Shown piece after piece: positions 21,512 through 33,756 of a stretch of 64,000 bases of DNA. The notes under the pieces were generated by a model. That model was not told where the DNA came from. It did no database searches and saw only the letters and a program-made list of their open reading frames with translations. The DNA is from Lumnitzera littorea. Lineage: Eukaryota > Streptophyta > Magnoliopsida > Myrtales > Combretaceae. The first letter of the stretch is position 1; each line of letters begins with the position of its first letter. The stretch spans positions 132,441,917-132,505,916 of the forward strand of contig JAMXBB010000001.1 in NCBI GenBank assembly GCA_024138015.1. Reading direction: 5' to 3'. Both the position numbers and the translations under genes were made by a program.

Positions 21512-24500
21512 GTGAATTGGTTTTGTCTATTCACTGATATGGTGAAGTATTCATTGTTCTTGCTTATTTCTGCAATAAGCAGTTTCCCCATAGTTATCAA
21601 AATTTTAATTGATTTGCTTATATACAATTAGTTTATAATTAATTTTTTTTTTCTTTCTTTCTTTTTCTTCGGCATCAATGAACAAACAAATAATAATCCA
21701 GGGCAGCTCCACCGGTAGAAATTGTCTCGTCATTGAGAGTAAAGATAAGTGATTGATCTAGTTCAGTCAAGTATTGGAACTGACCATATTTATGTTCTGG
21801 TATTGTGTAGCAGCTTATGTATTGAAGTATGATGCAAACTCTTAATCAAAGGGATTGTTAATAAGTGTTTAGACTAGAGGTGGTAATTAGTGTATATGAT
21901 CCTTCTAAATATGATTTAGCCAAGAAATATGCAGATGGTTTTGAGATCTGATGCCTTCAGATTGGTTGATGGTCGATAGTTCTGAACGGTTATCATGTGG
22001 GGTTGAGTTGACAGTTCTGTAGACATAAAATTTTTATGATGTTGGTGGCAATTTTACGATCCACCGCATGAGATGGTTATGCTTAGTCTTAGGGAATCTA
22101 AGGAAATTGCATATGCTTTGTTTAGACAATGGGACATGTATACTCTTTAAGCTGGAGCTCAAAAATGGGAGATGTAGAGTATTTATCTGGAATCATTGAG
22201 AAACAAGTGTATCCCAAACTAGCCCCGTGGATGACTGGAGAAGCTGTTCCAGAGCTTAGAGAAGAGAAAACTTTTACATACTTCTATCTATTTGCCAAAG
22301 AAAGATGCTTAGGTTCTCTGTATATATAGCATTATTATTACAGGTCCCACTACGTTGGAATTCATCGAACTCCACTGGATTTCTTGTGTGAAAGCATTGC
22401 CTTGTGTGCGTTATCAGAGTCCTCCGAGACAAGAGGGGAGTTGTCCGCCACTCCACAATGCACAGGGTAGGACCCTCACGTCAAGGTATCCTTCGGAGCA
22501 TGACACAGACAGAAGAGACTTTGTTAGGCCATGAGGAATGAGAAAAAGGAATCTGCTGATACTAATGATAGAAAAAGTTGCTTAAATGAATGGAACGTTA
22601 TCTATCTTCTTTGAAATGGTACCTTTTTTTTATCTCACATCATTGAGAACATCCCTCTTCCAGATGATCTTCAGCTCTCTTATGAGCTTATTAGACTATC
22701 TAAAAGTTATTAACTTCAGGGTAATTAAGAAAGAGGCAGCACTCTGATCCTTCTGCAACTTAAATTTTCTGTTCGCTCGTACTGTTGCAGCAGACGATAT
22801 GTTAAGAGTTCAGTAGAACAAAGTGCAACAATGTAATGACTTAGAAGAGAGCGAAGAATGATTATTTGATTACGTCACACGGGGACGGGAAACTTAGCAC
22901 TATCAAGGTTAAAACACGGCAAAATTTACAAGATTGAAGAATCTTTCTGCAGATAGATGGAGGAGGTGACGATTCAGGCTTCTATCACAAATTATGGAGT
23001 ATAATAGTGCTAAAGTTCATTTGTTGTTCCGAAGCAAGATGTTAATATTTACTTATATTGGACATGGATTGATCTTCTTCCTGACCCTAAATGGGTATAG
23101 GAAACAAGGTCTTCCTCCCATTATCCGTCCTGCTATTTTTAATTTGTTTATCGTAAACAGAACCATTTCTTTTTCAATGAGATAGATACAGCTAGGTGAA
23201 AATCCTTGTTTCTCAGTTTGTCTGGTTATTGAGCTTGGATCATGAGGACATAGGGATTCTCTGTACACATTAGTTAGCCTGTCTATTAGGTGAACATAAT
23301 TTTGAGGCCCGACTATCTTATCCATAAATGGCTTTGTTTTCTTTAATCTTTTTTCTTGTGGTAATAATGTTTAATTCAGCACCACAAACTGGTGGAAGGG
23401 ATTAGAGAAACAGGGATGGATGCTCATGCTCTACAATAGCATGGCATGTAAGTATACAAGAAAAAAAAAAAAAAAAGAGTGAGTACAGTGTAATGAAAGA
23501 AGGGGAAGGGACAGCATAATTTAAGGGAAAAAAAAAAAAAAGTAATACTGGGATCTTTATCATGATAGAGAGTTAAAATTGGGCATTTCTGGCTTTTGAA
23601 AGGAACATGCTTTTCTTTATTTTATGTGCACGTAGCACCTCTAATTCCCAACTATGGGAAGTAGTTCTCCTTGTTTGTTGCCTTTTTGTGGCGAGTTTGT
23701 TTAATGTTGGGATTTTAAGTTAGATGTAACAGCTTTGGATGGATGAGTCTATTTGCCATTGTGGATTTTCATGTGGCTTGACTATGTTGTTAAGATATAA
23801 AATCTTCTTGTTCAGGCGTATGCGTATTATCTGTTGTGCAATATAACTTTCCCATTCCTCCATCTCTTGAGTGGAGTTGCTGATAAATTTTGTTTCTTTA
23901 ATCTCTGTAGTTGGTTTGGCAAAAAAATAAAAAAAATAAAAAAATAAATAAATCTCTGATGTTGAGATTTATTCAGATTCTTTTGCTCAATCGATAGCAC
24001 TCAAAATAAATGATAATTGCGTTAGCGATAATTGTTAGCGTAAAGAAATTTTGTTTCTATATATTATTGCTTACTTCTGATAAGATCAATCGTTCTTTGT
24101 TTATAGTTCAGTTGCTTGTGAAGAGTCGACAATTGCTTTTCTATTGTCTTGCCGCATGCTTGAATTTTGCTAGTGATATTCCAATGCGTTTGAACTTGCT
24201 CAACTCAAACTGTTCTGGCTTTTAGTGGTGAGACATTTCTTTATTTACCTTCATATCTTTTCCTGTTCATAATCCTTGTAGGGATTTCATATTATTTATA
24301 TATGTCTAACAGCATGTCCTTATTGTTATTTCATATTTTGAAACCTTTGTACTTTAGTGTTCGGTAAATAGTGATCTTCACCTATAGACCTATATTTGTG
24401 TCAAACTTTATTTTGAAAATGAATTTTATGTGATCACTTAATCTAAATTTTCATAATTTCATCGTAAAATTTGAACTTAATCAGATAATGTTGCCTAAAA

Positions 24501-24529
24501 CCTTTACTTTTTAAGTGCGTAGAACCCAA
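21512..24529. other. Intergenic region downstream of the carrier gene
   Basis: The first few hundred bases are probably the carrier 3' UTR. A 66-residue open frame from ATG at 22129 (…KMGDVEYLSG…) matches no family I know. Two A-runs (about 23460-23476 and 23527-23541) and an AAAAAATA-rich patch near 23920-23950 are simple sequence. No gene is supported. Confidence 0.5.
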
Positions 24530-25205
24530 GGTTTTTGCATCTTTCATACCAATATTAAAAGGCATCACATCAATCATATTTTCATGAATTTTTTAGTCTT
24601 GCCATCTTTATTCTTTGTTGCAGTTGAAGGAAATTAGCCAAAACATGCGTGTACATGTATTGTTTTGGGTATGAAGGAACTTAAGGTAATCCCAAACCTT
24701 TTTTTGCAAGTACCCAAAACTGTAGCATAAATTAAACATACGAGGTTCTGTTGAATTGTAGAATAGATGAAGATATTGTTTGTTAATTTGATCTCTTCCA
24801 CACAATTGTTATTGATCTCTTTAGGAGGTAATTCTGTCAATATCAACTACAAGTCAATCACATTATTTTTGCATTTTTTCTTTCATATTAGTATTAAGAG
24901 GCATTACATCATCCATATCCTCAAAACGTTTTTTAAACTCTGCCATACTATTCAATAAAATCCTTATCCTTTATTGCAATCGAAAGGAATTAGACAAGCA
25001 TGTACGTAATTGTATCGTTCAAGGCATAAGGAACTTAAAGGTAATTTTCCTTAAATGTACCAATAAATTAAATATCTAGGGCTCCATTAAGTTTTAGAGT
25101 TGATGAAGGTATTGACAGTCATTTTGATCTCATTATGCGAACTTATCATTGGTCTTCTTAGGAATGCTCTTAGCCATGAAAGCAAGCTTAAACAACATGT
25201 ACTCA
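24530..25205. repeat. Diverged tandem duplication, period about 339 bp
   Basis: Unit 1 (about 24530-24868) and unit 2 (about 24869-25205) share ordered blocks: GCATcTTTCATA / GCATTTTTTCTTTCATA, GGCATYACATCAWYCAT (24561 and 24900), CTTTrTTGCArTyGAAGGAATTAG, AAGGAACTTAA, and TTTGATCTC near the end. They differ by many substitutions and indels, so the duplication is old. Confidence 0.75.
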
Positions 25206-25408
25206 TTGAAAATAATAATTCTCACCATTCATTCAGTTTGATAGAATTGTTGGTTGGAGGAAAAGACGTAAGTAGTGTGGTAACCAGTTTAGATTCTCAT
25301 AGGAAAGTAGGACAATTAGACTCTGCAAAATTGACTGCAAAAACTAACCATTTTATCATTCCCAACAAATGTTGCATGTTCAATGAGAATCATCATACCC
25401 GAAATTGA
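25103..25408 (+). CDS. Hypothetical small protein with hydrophobic N-terminus
   Basis: A 101-residue open frame from ATG at 25103. It begins MKVLTVILISLCELIIGLL, which could act as a signal peptide or anchor, followed by a His/Ser/Asn-rich hydrophilic part with two adjacent Cys near the end. The matching place in the first unit of the local duplication (ATG 24767) also opens with a similar hydrophobic run (MKILFVNLISSTQLLLISLG) and then diverges. I recognise no family and see no promoter or splice evidence. It may be a chance frame in duplicated DNA. Confidence 0.2.
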   Translation: MKVLTVILISLCELIIGLLRNALSHESKLKQHVLIENNNSHHSFSLIELLVGGKDVSSVVTSLDSHRKVGQLDSAKLTAKTNHFIIPNKCCMFNENHHTRN

Positions 25409-27515
25409 AGCTAAATTTAATATAGCACTCTTAAGAGGTAATAAGCTTAATGGTCACACAAAATTAAGATGCGAGTGTGACCGATGAGGGACAAAATTGG
25501 TGTCTAAGTGCGTTCCAACACTTAGTGATGGTTGAATTGAGTCAAGCATAAATATGGTGGAAGGGATTTGGTCAAATTGAGTCCAACTTGGGGTGTAGCC
25601 GTTGGGTTTGGGTCAAATAAGGTTGGAATTAGTGGGCGGTGATTGGGTTTTGTTTGAACTGGGTCAGAATTGGTTCAAATCCACTCCAACTTGGTTAATA
25701 CGAGTGGTGATTGGGCTTAGGTTGATCGGTTTGACGCATGCTAACCAGGATTTAGTGCATTGTATGTAGTTATGGTTTTGGTCCAGTGGCTAGGCATGTT
25801 CATGATAGCTATGATTTGGTCGGGTTGCTAAGGTTTCATGGTGGTGTTTTTTCCAGAAGTGGTGGTGCATTTCGATGAAATGGTGGTGGCAATGGAGGTT
25901 CTAATAGTGGGTGTGGGTGTAGGTGGCTGCTACTAAACCCTGCGGTTATATCCTGTTGTGTTGGTAAAAGTGTTACGTTAATATACACCTTAGCGCAGCA
26001 TATATATTAAATAGCGTGTGTGTGTATATATATCTATTTATACAAACTATTTATGAAAGTATAGAAATGTAATTGACTGACACAATGAATTTATCTTAAC
26101 AAACCTACCTCAGACAAGCCAATCTTTACATCTCACCAAGTCTAGCGATTGTTGTCTTGGCCATATTACGTATATCTTAGTTGGTGTATATACATGCAGT
26201 GGTTAGATAAAAGGGATAAATGTACTTTTATCTTCTATTTATGAACTAAATTTAAATATTTTTTCCTATTAAGATTTTGAACACGTGTAATTTTTACAAA
26301 CTAGTGATTTTTTTACCACCTTTAGCTTTTGCATTAATACATGAGAAGTGGTGCAATTTCATTCATCTAAATAACTAATTTAATTGAATAATACAATTAC
26401 ATATACAATTAATTAAATTATAAAAAATAAAAATGGCAAAATTTAGAAAAATAGTCCCGGTTATCGCCTGGCCTTGAGGTGGGCCTTATGGATTCTGAAC
26501 CAGTTTGAATTCAAGTTGAACATTATTGAATTTAAACCAAATTTTAACTATAAACTTAAACATTTCAACTAAACTTGTTATTAACTTAATTAAACTCATT
26601 TAAATTGAAAAAAAGAAAAGAAAATAAGTACCAAAAGCCCACAAATCTTCTAGAATTTCACGATTAAGTCCTGACATTTCACTTGATGTTGACTTTGTCA
26701 TGTCGCACTAACATGGCATAATAAGATAAATACATATATATTTAGGAAAAAGGTTATGAAACTTTTAGATATTGATTACATATTGTTTAGACATTAATTA
26801 TTGTACTTAGATTGTGGAATCCCAAAATGTTTTAGAACTATTTATGTACCTTTTCCTTTTAAAAATATTATGTTTTTCAAATAAAAATTATGTTAAAGCC
26901 TGAACATTAAATTTTATGTAACCTTAAACTCAACTCAAGTTTTAAAGAACTTAAAAACTCACTGGACCGATTACTTGAAAATTTAACGTATGATAAGTCA
27001 TTTGAGTACCTCAAGTTGACTGCGACTGTACTCAATCAAGCTCAAATAAATCTTGATCTACGTTAAGGCAAAGTTGGTCGTTTGCAATTTAGTGCTAATG
27101 AGGGTACTCGTTTAATACTTGTATGTAAACGAGGTAAATCATAACTCTGAATCTTTTCTGTCCCATTTTTTTCTTTTTTCTTTTTTCTTTTTTCACGCTA
27201 ATTAGAGGTATTGGTTATCGTAGACAATGGCTTTAATAGTTAACGAGTATAGTGTGTCTTGAGAGTAATAATAATAATAATAATGTGACGGAGGATTTTT
27301 TTTCTTTTTTTTTTTCCACTTAAACAAGCACAATTTATGATTATATAAACAGGAAAAATATTTTTCATAGGCAAATTAGGAAACCTCTCTTCATTGCCTA
27401 GCTTTCGTTACATTTGGAATATATCAAGTAATTCCTTGGACGAAACAAACAATGAACATACATGGAACCACCAGCAACTGCCACGATCATCACTGCCAAA
27501 ACTTGCACAAACCCA
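25409..27515. other. Intergenic region upstream of the receptor kinase
   Basis: Contains a G/T-rich stretch (about 25490-25960) with repeated 'gggtcaaattggt'-type words, a GT/TA microsatellite (about 26009-26033), an (ATA)n run (about 27266-27283) and T-rich runs near 27298-27316. No gene or recognisable transposon is seen. Confidence 0.5.
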
Positions 27516-27555
27516 CCCCCCCCCCCCCCCCCCCCCCACACACACACGCACATTA
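27516..27555. repeat. 22-base poly-C tract followed by (CA)n
   Basis: A run of 22 C (27516-27537) is followed by ACACACACACGCACA. It lies about 100-140 bases upstream of the receptor kinase ATG, so it may be in its promoter or 5' UTR. The G-run on the opposite strand could form a G-quadruplex or i-motif; the exact length could also be an assembly artefact. Confidence 0.9.
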
Positions 27556-27652
27556 ATATGTTGAAGAAGAAGACAAGCCTTCCGTAATGATCACCAAGAA
27601 CCAACTACTTGACTGAAAATTTCCCACCCATGTCTCCGTTTCTTTTACCGCC

Positions 27653-29767
27653 ATGATAATATCATCATCTTCTTCTTCTTCTTCTTCTTTCATCCTCATT
27701 TTCCTCTTCCTCTTATTCTCCTTCACTTCCCCTTCTCTTTCCATGACTCCCTTTTATCGAAACAATCTCACTCTCTCTGAAGATGCCCATTTCATAGACC
27801 ATTACATTAGTCTTACTCAACAACTCAACTCTTGCTCTTCTTTTTCTTCTTCAGATTCGTACTCTTCCAGTACTACGTCAATCTATGGTCTTGGACGAGC
27901 TTTTTATGCACACCCGGTTCGCTTTCTTGACCCTTCAATCAACTCCACTGCATCTTTCTTGTGCAGATTCTCGTTTTCCATTATACCATCACCAACTTGT
28001 CCTCATGGAGACGGTCTTGCTTTCTTGATCACTTCCAATGCTGATTCCTTCAACCCTGCCAAAGGCTTCATTGGCCTTCCTAAACTCCAAGATTCTTCCT
28101 CCTTTATCGCTGTTGAGTTTGATACCAGTTTTAATCCAACCCTCGGTGATACCAATGGGAATCATATAGGCATTGATGTGAATTCTATAGTTTCCGTTGC
28201 CTCGGTTGACGTTGTCCCTAGAGGGCTTGATTTGAAAACTGGAAGGCAAATGACAGCCTGGATTGAGTATCAAGATGTGATCAAGTTAGTTCGGGTTTGG
28301 GTTGGGTACACCAGGGACAGGCCTCTGAGTCCGATTCTTGTAGCACAAGTTGATCTCTCCAAGCACTATAAAGAGTACATGCACGTTGGGTTTTCAGCAT
28401 CCAATGGACAAGGCTCAGCAATTCATGTTATTAGCCATTGGAGATTCAAGACATTTGGGTTTTCATCAATTCAGATTCCGATAGATAATCTTGGAGAAGG
28501 AGATTGCTTGATGTGTTACCCTGGAGATTCGAGTATTGGTATGGATGGTTCTAGTGGACATCATAGAAGAGCAAGTATAGGAGATATGGCTCTAGGATTA
28601 GGAGGCTTAGCCGCGATTTTGTTCTCCATAATCTTGATTGCTAGTGTATGTGCATTTTATTGGATTAAGAACTCTAAGTCTAGAGAGACAGCTCGGGGAA
28701 GTACAGCAGGCAAAACATGTAGTAGGTTTCAAATGAATAAGGTGCCTACAAGATTATCTCTCAAAGAGATCAAATCTGCTACAATGGGGTTTCACAGAAA
28801 CAGGATCATTGGAGAAGGTGCATCAGCTACTGTATATCAAGGGCTGCTTCCTTCGGGTGACACGGTGGCGGTAAAGAGATTCGATAGAGAGAATAGGCTG
28901 GAAAATTGTCGGAGCCCGTTTACTACTGAATTCGCAACAATGGTAGGTTGCTTGAGGCACAAGAATCTAGTTCAGCTCCAAGGTTGGTGCTGTGAAGGGT
29001 CTGAATTGCTACTAATTTATGAGTACATGCCGAACGGAAGCCTTGACAAGATCCTACACCAGAACTCGGGATCTTTGGGCCTCCCAACATGGGAACAGAG
29101 GAAGAGGATAGTTTCAGGAGTGGCTTCTGCTCTTACCTATTTACATGAAGAATGTGAGAGACAGATCATTCATAGAGATGTAAAGAGCTGCAACATAATG
29201 CTAGATGCAGAGTTCAATGCTAAGCTCGGGGATTTCGGTTTGGCTGAAGTGTATGAGCATAGCTGTCTTACAAGGGCAGTCACAATACCGGCTGGGACAA
29301 TGGGGTATCTAGCCCCAGAATACGTGTACTATGGCGTGCCGACTGTGAAAACCGATGTGTACAGTTTTGGTGTGGTGGTCCTAGAGGTGGCCACAGGGAG
29401 GAGGCCGGTGGATGAAGACGGGGTCGTGTTGGTTGATTGGGTGTGGGAGATGTGGGAAAGGAGGAAATTGATACAGGCTGGGGATCCCACGTTGAGAGGG
29501 AAATATGACAAGGACGAAATGCAGAGAATGTTAGTTGTAGGACTCTGCTGTGTTCATCCAGACCATGAAAAGAGGATAACTATAAAGGAAGCCGCTAGGA
29601 TCCTTAAAGGGGAAGCACCATTGCCTCTATTGCCAATGAGAAAGCCTGCGGTGAGGATTCGGCCTGCTCTCCATGAGATTTCTGAGGAAATTCTTAGCCA
29701 TGGTGGCGATCAAAGTCCAGGGACAGATGATCTGCCATATATGACTCCTAGAAGCCATTTTAGCTAG
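27653..29767 (+). CDS. LECRKS6: L-type lectin receptor-like kinase, LecRK-S.6-like
   Basis: A 704-residue single-exon protein. Residues 1-30 are a Ser-rich and hydrophobic signal peptide. Residues ~33-270 are a legume-type lectin domain with the metal-binding pattern VEFDT (154-158) and GDTNGNHIGID (165-175). A short linker leads to a transmembrane helix at about 312-337. The cytoplasmic kinase has the glycine loop GEGASATVYQG (387-397), Lys408 in VAVKR, a likely alpha-C Glu426, HRDVKSCN (507-514), DFG (527-529) and APE (554-556). All catalytic residues are present and it is an RD kinase, so an active Ser/Thr kinase is expected. It should sit in the plasma membrane and link an extracellular ligand to intracellular signalling; ligand and pathway are unknown. 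The start at 27653 gives a complete signal peptide; the in-frame Met31 would remove it. Subfamily S.6 is judged from overall kinase motifs and from its neighbour, the mitoferrin-like carrier; another LecRK-S type is possible. Confidence 0.9.
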   Translation: MIISSSSSSSSSFILIFLFLLFSFTSPSLSMTPFYRNNLTLSEDAHFIDHYISLTQQLNSCSSFSSSDSYSSSTTSIYGLGRAFYAHPVRFLDPSINSTASFLCRFSFSIIPSPTCPHGDGLAFLITSNADSFNPAKGFIGLPKLQDSSSFIAVEFDTSFNPTLGDTNGNHIGIDVNSIVSVASVDVVPRGLDLKTGRQMTAWIEYQDVIKLVRVWVGYTRDRPLSPILVAQVDLSKHYKEYMHVGFSASNGQGSAIHVISHWRFKTFGFSSIQIPIDNLGEGDCLMCYPGDSSIGMDGSSGHHRRASIGDMALGLGGLAAILFSIILIASVCAFYWIKNSKSRETARGSTAGKTCSRFQMNKVPTRLSLKEIKSATMGFHRNRIIGEGASATVYQGLLPSGDTVAVKRFDRENRLENCRSPFTTEFATMVGCLRHKNLVQLQGWCCEGSELLLIYEYMPNGSLDKILHQNSGSLGLPTWEQRKRIVSGVASALTYLHEECERQIIHRDVKSCNIMLDAEFNAKLGDFGLAEVYEHSCLTRAVTIPAGTMGYLAPEYVYYGVPTVKTDVYSFGVVVLEVATGRRPVDEDGVVLVDWVWEMWERRKLIQAGDPTLRGKYDKDEMQRMLVVGLCCVHPDHEKRITIKEAARILKGEAPLPLLPMRKPAVRIRPALHEISEEILSHGGDQSPGTDDLPYMTPRSHFS

Positions 29768-29890
29768 TTTTTACAAGATTCAGATTCTGGAAAAATTTTT
29801 TTCCCCCTTTCTTTTCAAATCTGATTCTGTGAATTGCTGCTGCTTTATTGGCTATTGGTTCTCGATGATTATGAACTCACCGACTACAAC

Positions 29891-29896
29891 AATAAA
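29891..29896 (+). terminator. Candidate polyadenylation signal of the receptor kinase
   Basis: AATAAA lies 124 bases after the stop codon in an AT-rich 3' region, a plausible plant near-upstream element. No transcript evidence is available. Confidence 0.4.
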
Positions 29897-30590
29897 AATC
29901 GATTAAATTTTCCTTTCTAACAATCATGCCTCATCTGAATTTTCTCAGCAAGCACACATTTGCGAACAAACATATGATTCACTAACTAAATGCAAGATAT
30001 ATTCTGCTGTACCAAACAGGTTGAATCTCTATGGTGGATGCTAACGTATGAAAGATCAAAACTACTAGCCAGTAAAATGCAGATTAACAGCATTCAAGTT
30101 AGATAGATCGATAGATGAGGAAATATAAGCAAATCTACCAATTCTATGGTGGAATATCATTTAGTTCTCGTAATTACTGTTGACAGGAAAAGGATTCCTA
30201 TTACTATGGACATAGAGGGGAAGAAAATCGGAATAAGCAATGCATCCTTCTCTCTACTTGTCTTGTGTATAATAATTCTCAAGCAGCCGGAACACTCTTG
30301 TTAATCAATAGATGTAAAAGCAGACCAAATTCAACAAGTTTAAACTTTCATATCAGTTACTCATATATCTAAAAAGCTTTTAAATTTAGTGCGCTTCTAT
30401 ATTTATAGGTTAACAGCTCTTATTAGGAATTATTTAGGGTTCAATCAATCATGATGTAAATGTATGAAGTGAGTGTGAAAAGTGTAGATAATGTCTTCTT
30501 TGAATGTGCTAAGCAAAGAGTGTTTGGTTTGCTGGTATTGGTCTATAAGCTGAGGAAAATAGAAGCTGAATCTTATTGATAGTTGGATTT
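29897..30590. other. Intergenic, no feature seen
   Basis: AT-rich sequence between the receptor kinase and a faint gag relic. No open frame or repeat of note was recognised. Confidence 0.5.
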
Positions 30591-31170
30591 GGTGATGGAG
30601 AAATTCAGGTTCAATATGAATTATCATCTCTCTACTATGCAAGGCACCTCTTATCCATTTGGAGGCCAACTTTTCGACAACACCCCAAGGCTGATGCAGC
30701 AATGATTCGTGCTTGATTATTCTAAATAGGAGATGCTAATGGAACTATGGATGCTGAGGCAAGGTAAGAGGATTCTAGAGCAGTATCTAAAAGAATTTGA
30801 GACTGTTGGCCAAGTGTGAGCGTAGAGAGTTGCTAGATGAATCTATAACCTGATTTATTAGTGTGCTTAGATTTGAAATAGCTAGTGTTATAAAGCTATA
30901 GCAGTATCAGACGTTGAATATGTAAACTAAATTAGCAGCTTAAGTTGAGAGGTATCAAAAGTGTAGAGGGTATAAATTTGCAACACACCGGAAGAGACCG
31001 AATGAAGGGGGAAATAGGAAGGCCGAGAAACGATTTACTACAGAAAAAGGGGTACAAAAGATGTCAATAAGGATAAGGCACTGAGGGCAAAAAATGAGGA
31101 TTAGGCACGGCAAAAAAGAAACTAGGGCATTACATATTTTAAGTGTTTAGGCTATGTGACGGGGATTGGG
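30591..31170 (+). pseudogene. Highly decayed Ty3/gypsy gag remnant
   Basis: Read with frameshifts on the + strand, the segment shows gag-like pieces: LEQYLKEFETVGQ, then FISVLRFEIASVIKL, then QVERYQK, a basic linker, and FKCLGYVTG resembling the front half of a zinc knuckle (CFKCLGYGH type). The order matches gag of plant Ty3 elements, but stops are frequent and no LTR pair was found, so boundaries are approximate. Confidence 0.4.
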
Positions 31171-33756
31171 TTTTAGTTTATGACGGCCCTATGACCTAAA
31201 CTCGAACCAAAGGCTTGAGCAACTTAATTTAAAGGAATCTTGAAGATTCTTTAAATATCTAAATAGCAAGTGTTTCAAGATAATTTCATAATTCATCATG
31301 TCAACCTGGAAGGAGTTCATTGATATTAGTATCAGTCTCGACTTTTGAATCGAGCACTTCTGATTCTACTCCTAACTCTATTAACAGTTCCTTTTTCCGA
31401 TTCTGTAATTGTGCTTACTTTTGTTTCAGAATAGCTAGAGATTCTGCTAATTATCTGAAGCTTTCGGAAGTTTTGTTTTGAGGATTATAAGATACAGGGC
31501 CCAAGATATTCTTCTACAGTTATTTTACCGTTATTTTGCTTTCCTTATTTATTTATGTGTATATTCCTTCATTATTGCTTTAACCATGTACAAATAGTCT
31601 TATAAACCCTAAGGTGATAACCATGAATGAACTTTACACATTACATTGATTGAGTTCTTCTCTTACTTGTGTCAATCTATTTTTATTGTGACAAGCAAAT
31701 TTTCTAATCTTTTTATGAGTCATATCAATTAGATTAGGCATAAGACGATCTTCTTTGACAAGATATATCCATAGAAGAGTCATTTATATCCTTTTATAAT
31801 ATAAATTTAAAAAAGTCTATATAGATATTGCTTTATTCATGCTTCCATGTCAAGAAAGCTTTGCGGTCTAACAATTGTCCTCCTAAATAATTTGTTTTTT
31901 ACATTCTTAGATTGATTATCCTAGTGATTGTCCTCTTAAGCTCATCATTATGGTACCAAGCAACATGTTGTCGTAATAGTAGGAATATGACATTAAAAGG
32001 ACGAAGATTGAGAGTGAATAAGATGAAAAGAAGGGTATGGGAGTGATTATGAGGAAGAGATAATATGCAGTTTTGTTGCTGAATTATTGATGGTACTTTA
32101 GAGAACCTTGAAGACTCAACGAAAAGCATATCTAAGGTAGAGGGAAAATCTTTGCTCCCTTAAGTGCTTGATAAAGGGAAAGACTTGTATGGCTATTATC
32201 GATTGAGGCAATCGAACCATCATGATTTTTGCAGATTTTGTTCATAAGTTAGGGTTGCATATTAAATGGTATCCAAGACCTTTGTAATCTTCACTGGATG
32301 AACAATCAAGGGGGTTTTACATGTTTATAAGTATAGATGTAGGGAGTCGATTGGAGTTGTAATGTACGTGCTGCATGAGTGCCGTACTACATGTAACTTC
32401 AAAGAAGTGAAGTGAGATTATTACTTAAAGGGATGAGTAGATAAGAATAAGGTAAGGAGGAAGAGCAGGTAATTTCGATATCTTAAATGCATAAGTAATA
32501 GACAAAGCGGCTTTAGAGAACTTCAGGTGTTTATCTTATAACTTAAGTGAATGAGATCAATTATTTTCTTGAATTACTTGTTTAATCTTAGAGAGCAGAG
32601 GTTTTGTAGAGCAATCTTGTTCCTTTATTCTCTCTAAGTATTTAAAATGAAGAGGAAAGGTTAAATATTTACAGGCTCTTGAGCAAGATAGCATCCGTCC
32701 GATCATATAGGTGATCAACGGACAAGATGAAGCCTACTCAATTCATAATTATTCAGAATGAGCTAGTTAATGAGTCTAAGACTAGTAACTTTCTTTATAA
32801 GTGCATGAACCTGCTTAAGAAGGGTTAGAAGCAGATGGACCAGCTCAATGATTTCGATTTTGAGCCTATCAAGTTAAATCTCTCTTAATCATCTTAATCT
32901 ATGGATCAGACTCCTTAGGCCTTATTATCTAGCTCAAGAAATCAAGCCTAAATAAGTAATGGGCCTAACTTAATAACTAACATAACAATTTTCAACCTTC
33001 TACAATAAGCAAGTTTGTATTCCTTAGATATTGGTAAAAATACATTGGTGAGGTTTTTCTTTGATATAGATTGTATTGATACCACTCATTTGTTGCCGGA
33101 CAAGACTTTAGCATAATAACCATCTAGCAGTTAATGAGTCCAATAAAAGTCTTAACATTAAAAGTTTACATTTGTCAAGAAAACAAAAGGTCAGTGAGAG
33201 TTTGTTCATGTGCCTAGGAAAATATATGTATTAGGAAAAATAAAAAATAAAGATTCAATTATTTGAGCTCCATAATAATGATAAAATCATGGAATGAATC
33301 GAGGATAAAGAATGAGTCAGCTAATACAAACAAAGTTTAGATGTAGTTTTGAGCGTATAAATATTTAAGAGGTTAATCAAGACATGATCAACTAAAGAAA
33401 GGCCAACCAAGTGATCAATCATAAGTCGAACTAAAAGGCGATCCACCAGTTTATAGTGATCAATTACGTAAGGGTATATGGCCATTGAGTTATCTCATTA
33501 GTTTTTTTATGTTGTTTATCTTTGTTTTGTTTAGCTTATAATGCTTATTAGAGTTCGTTCGATCATTCATTTTATTATTATTATTATTTTAGTTACCTTC
33601 CTTTAATTTCATGGTTTCTTCCTTTTATTAGAACCACATAAATAGACAAGTTATGTGATAGAGTGGTCAATTGAGTTTTGAGTTATCTTTTAATGTTGAA
33701 ACCTTTATCTTTGAGACTTTTTTTTTTCCAAATCTTTGATACTTATTAATTATCCT
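31171..33756. other. Unassigned repeat-like intergenic DNA
   Basis: Mixed-composition sequence with short protein-like stretches in changing frames, for example near 32640-33110 (…FFDIDCIDTTHLLPDK…). It is probably old transposon debris continuing from the gag relic. I cannot name a family. Confidence 0.35.

Noticed and set aside
22129..22329. 66-residue ATG frame downstream of the carrier gene
   Set aside because: No recognisable domain, no conserved context and a length expected by chance; left as part of the intergenic description.
27989..29511. Antisense frames inside the receptor kinase gene
   Set aside because: They are shadows of a strongly supported coding sequence.
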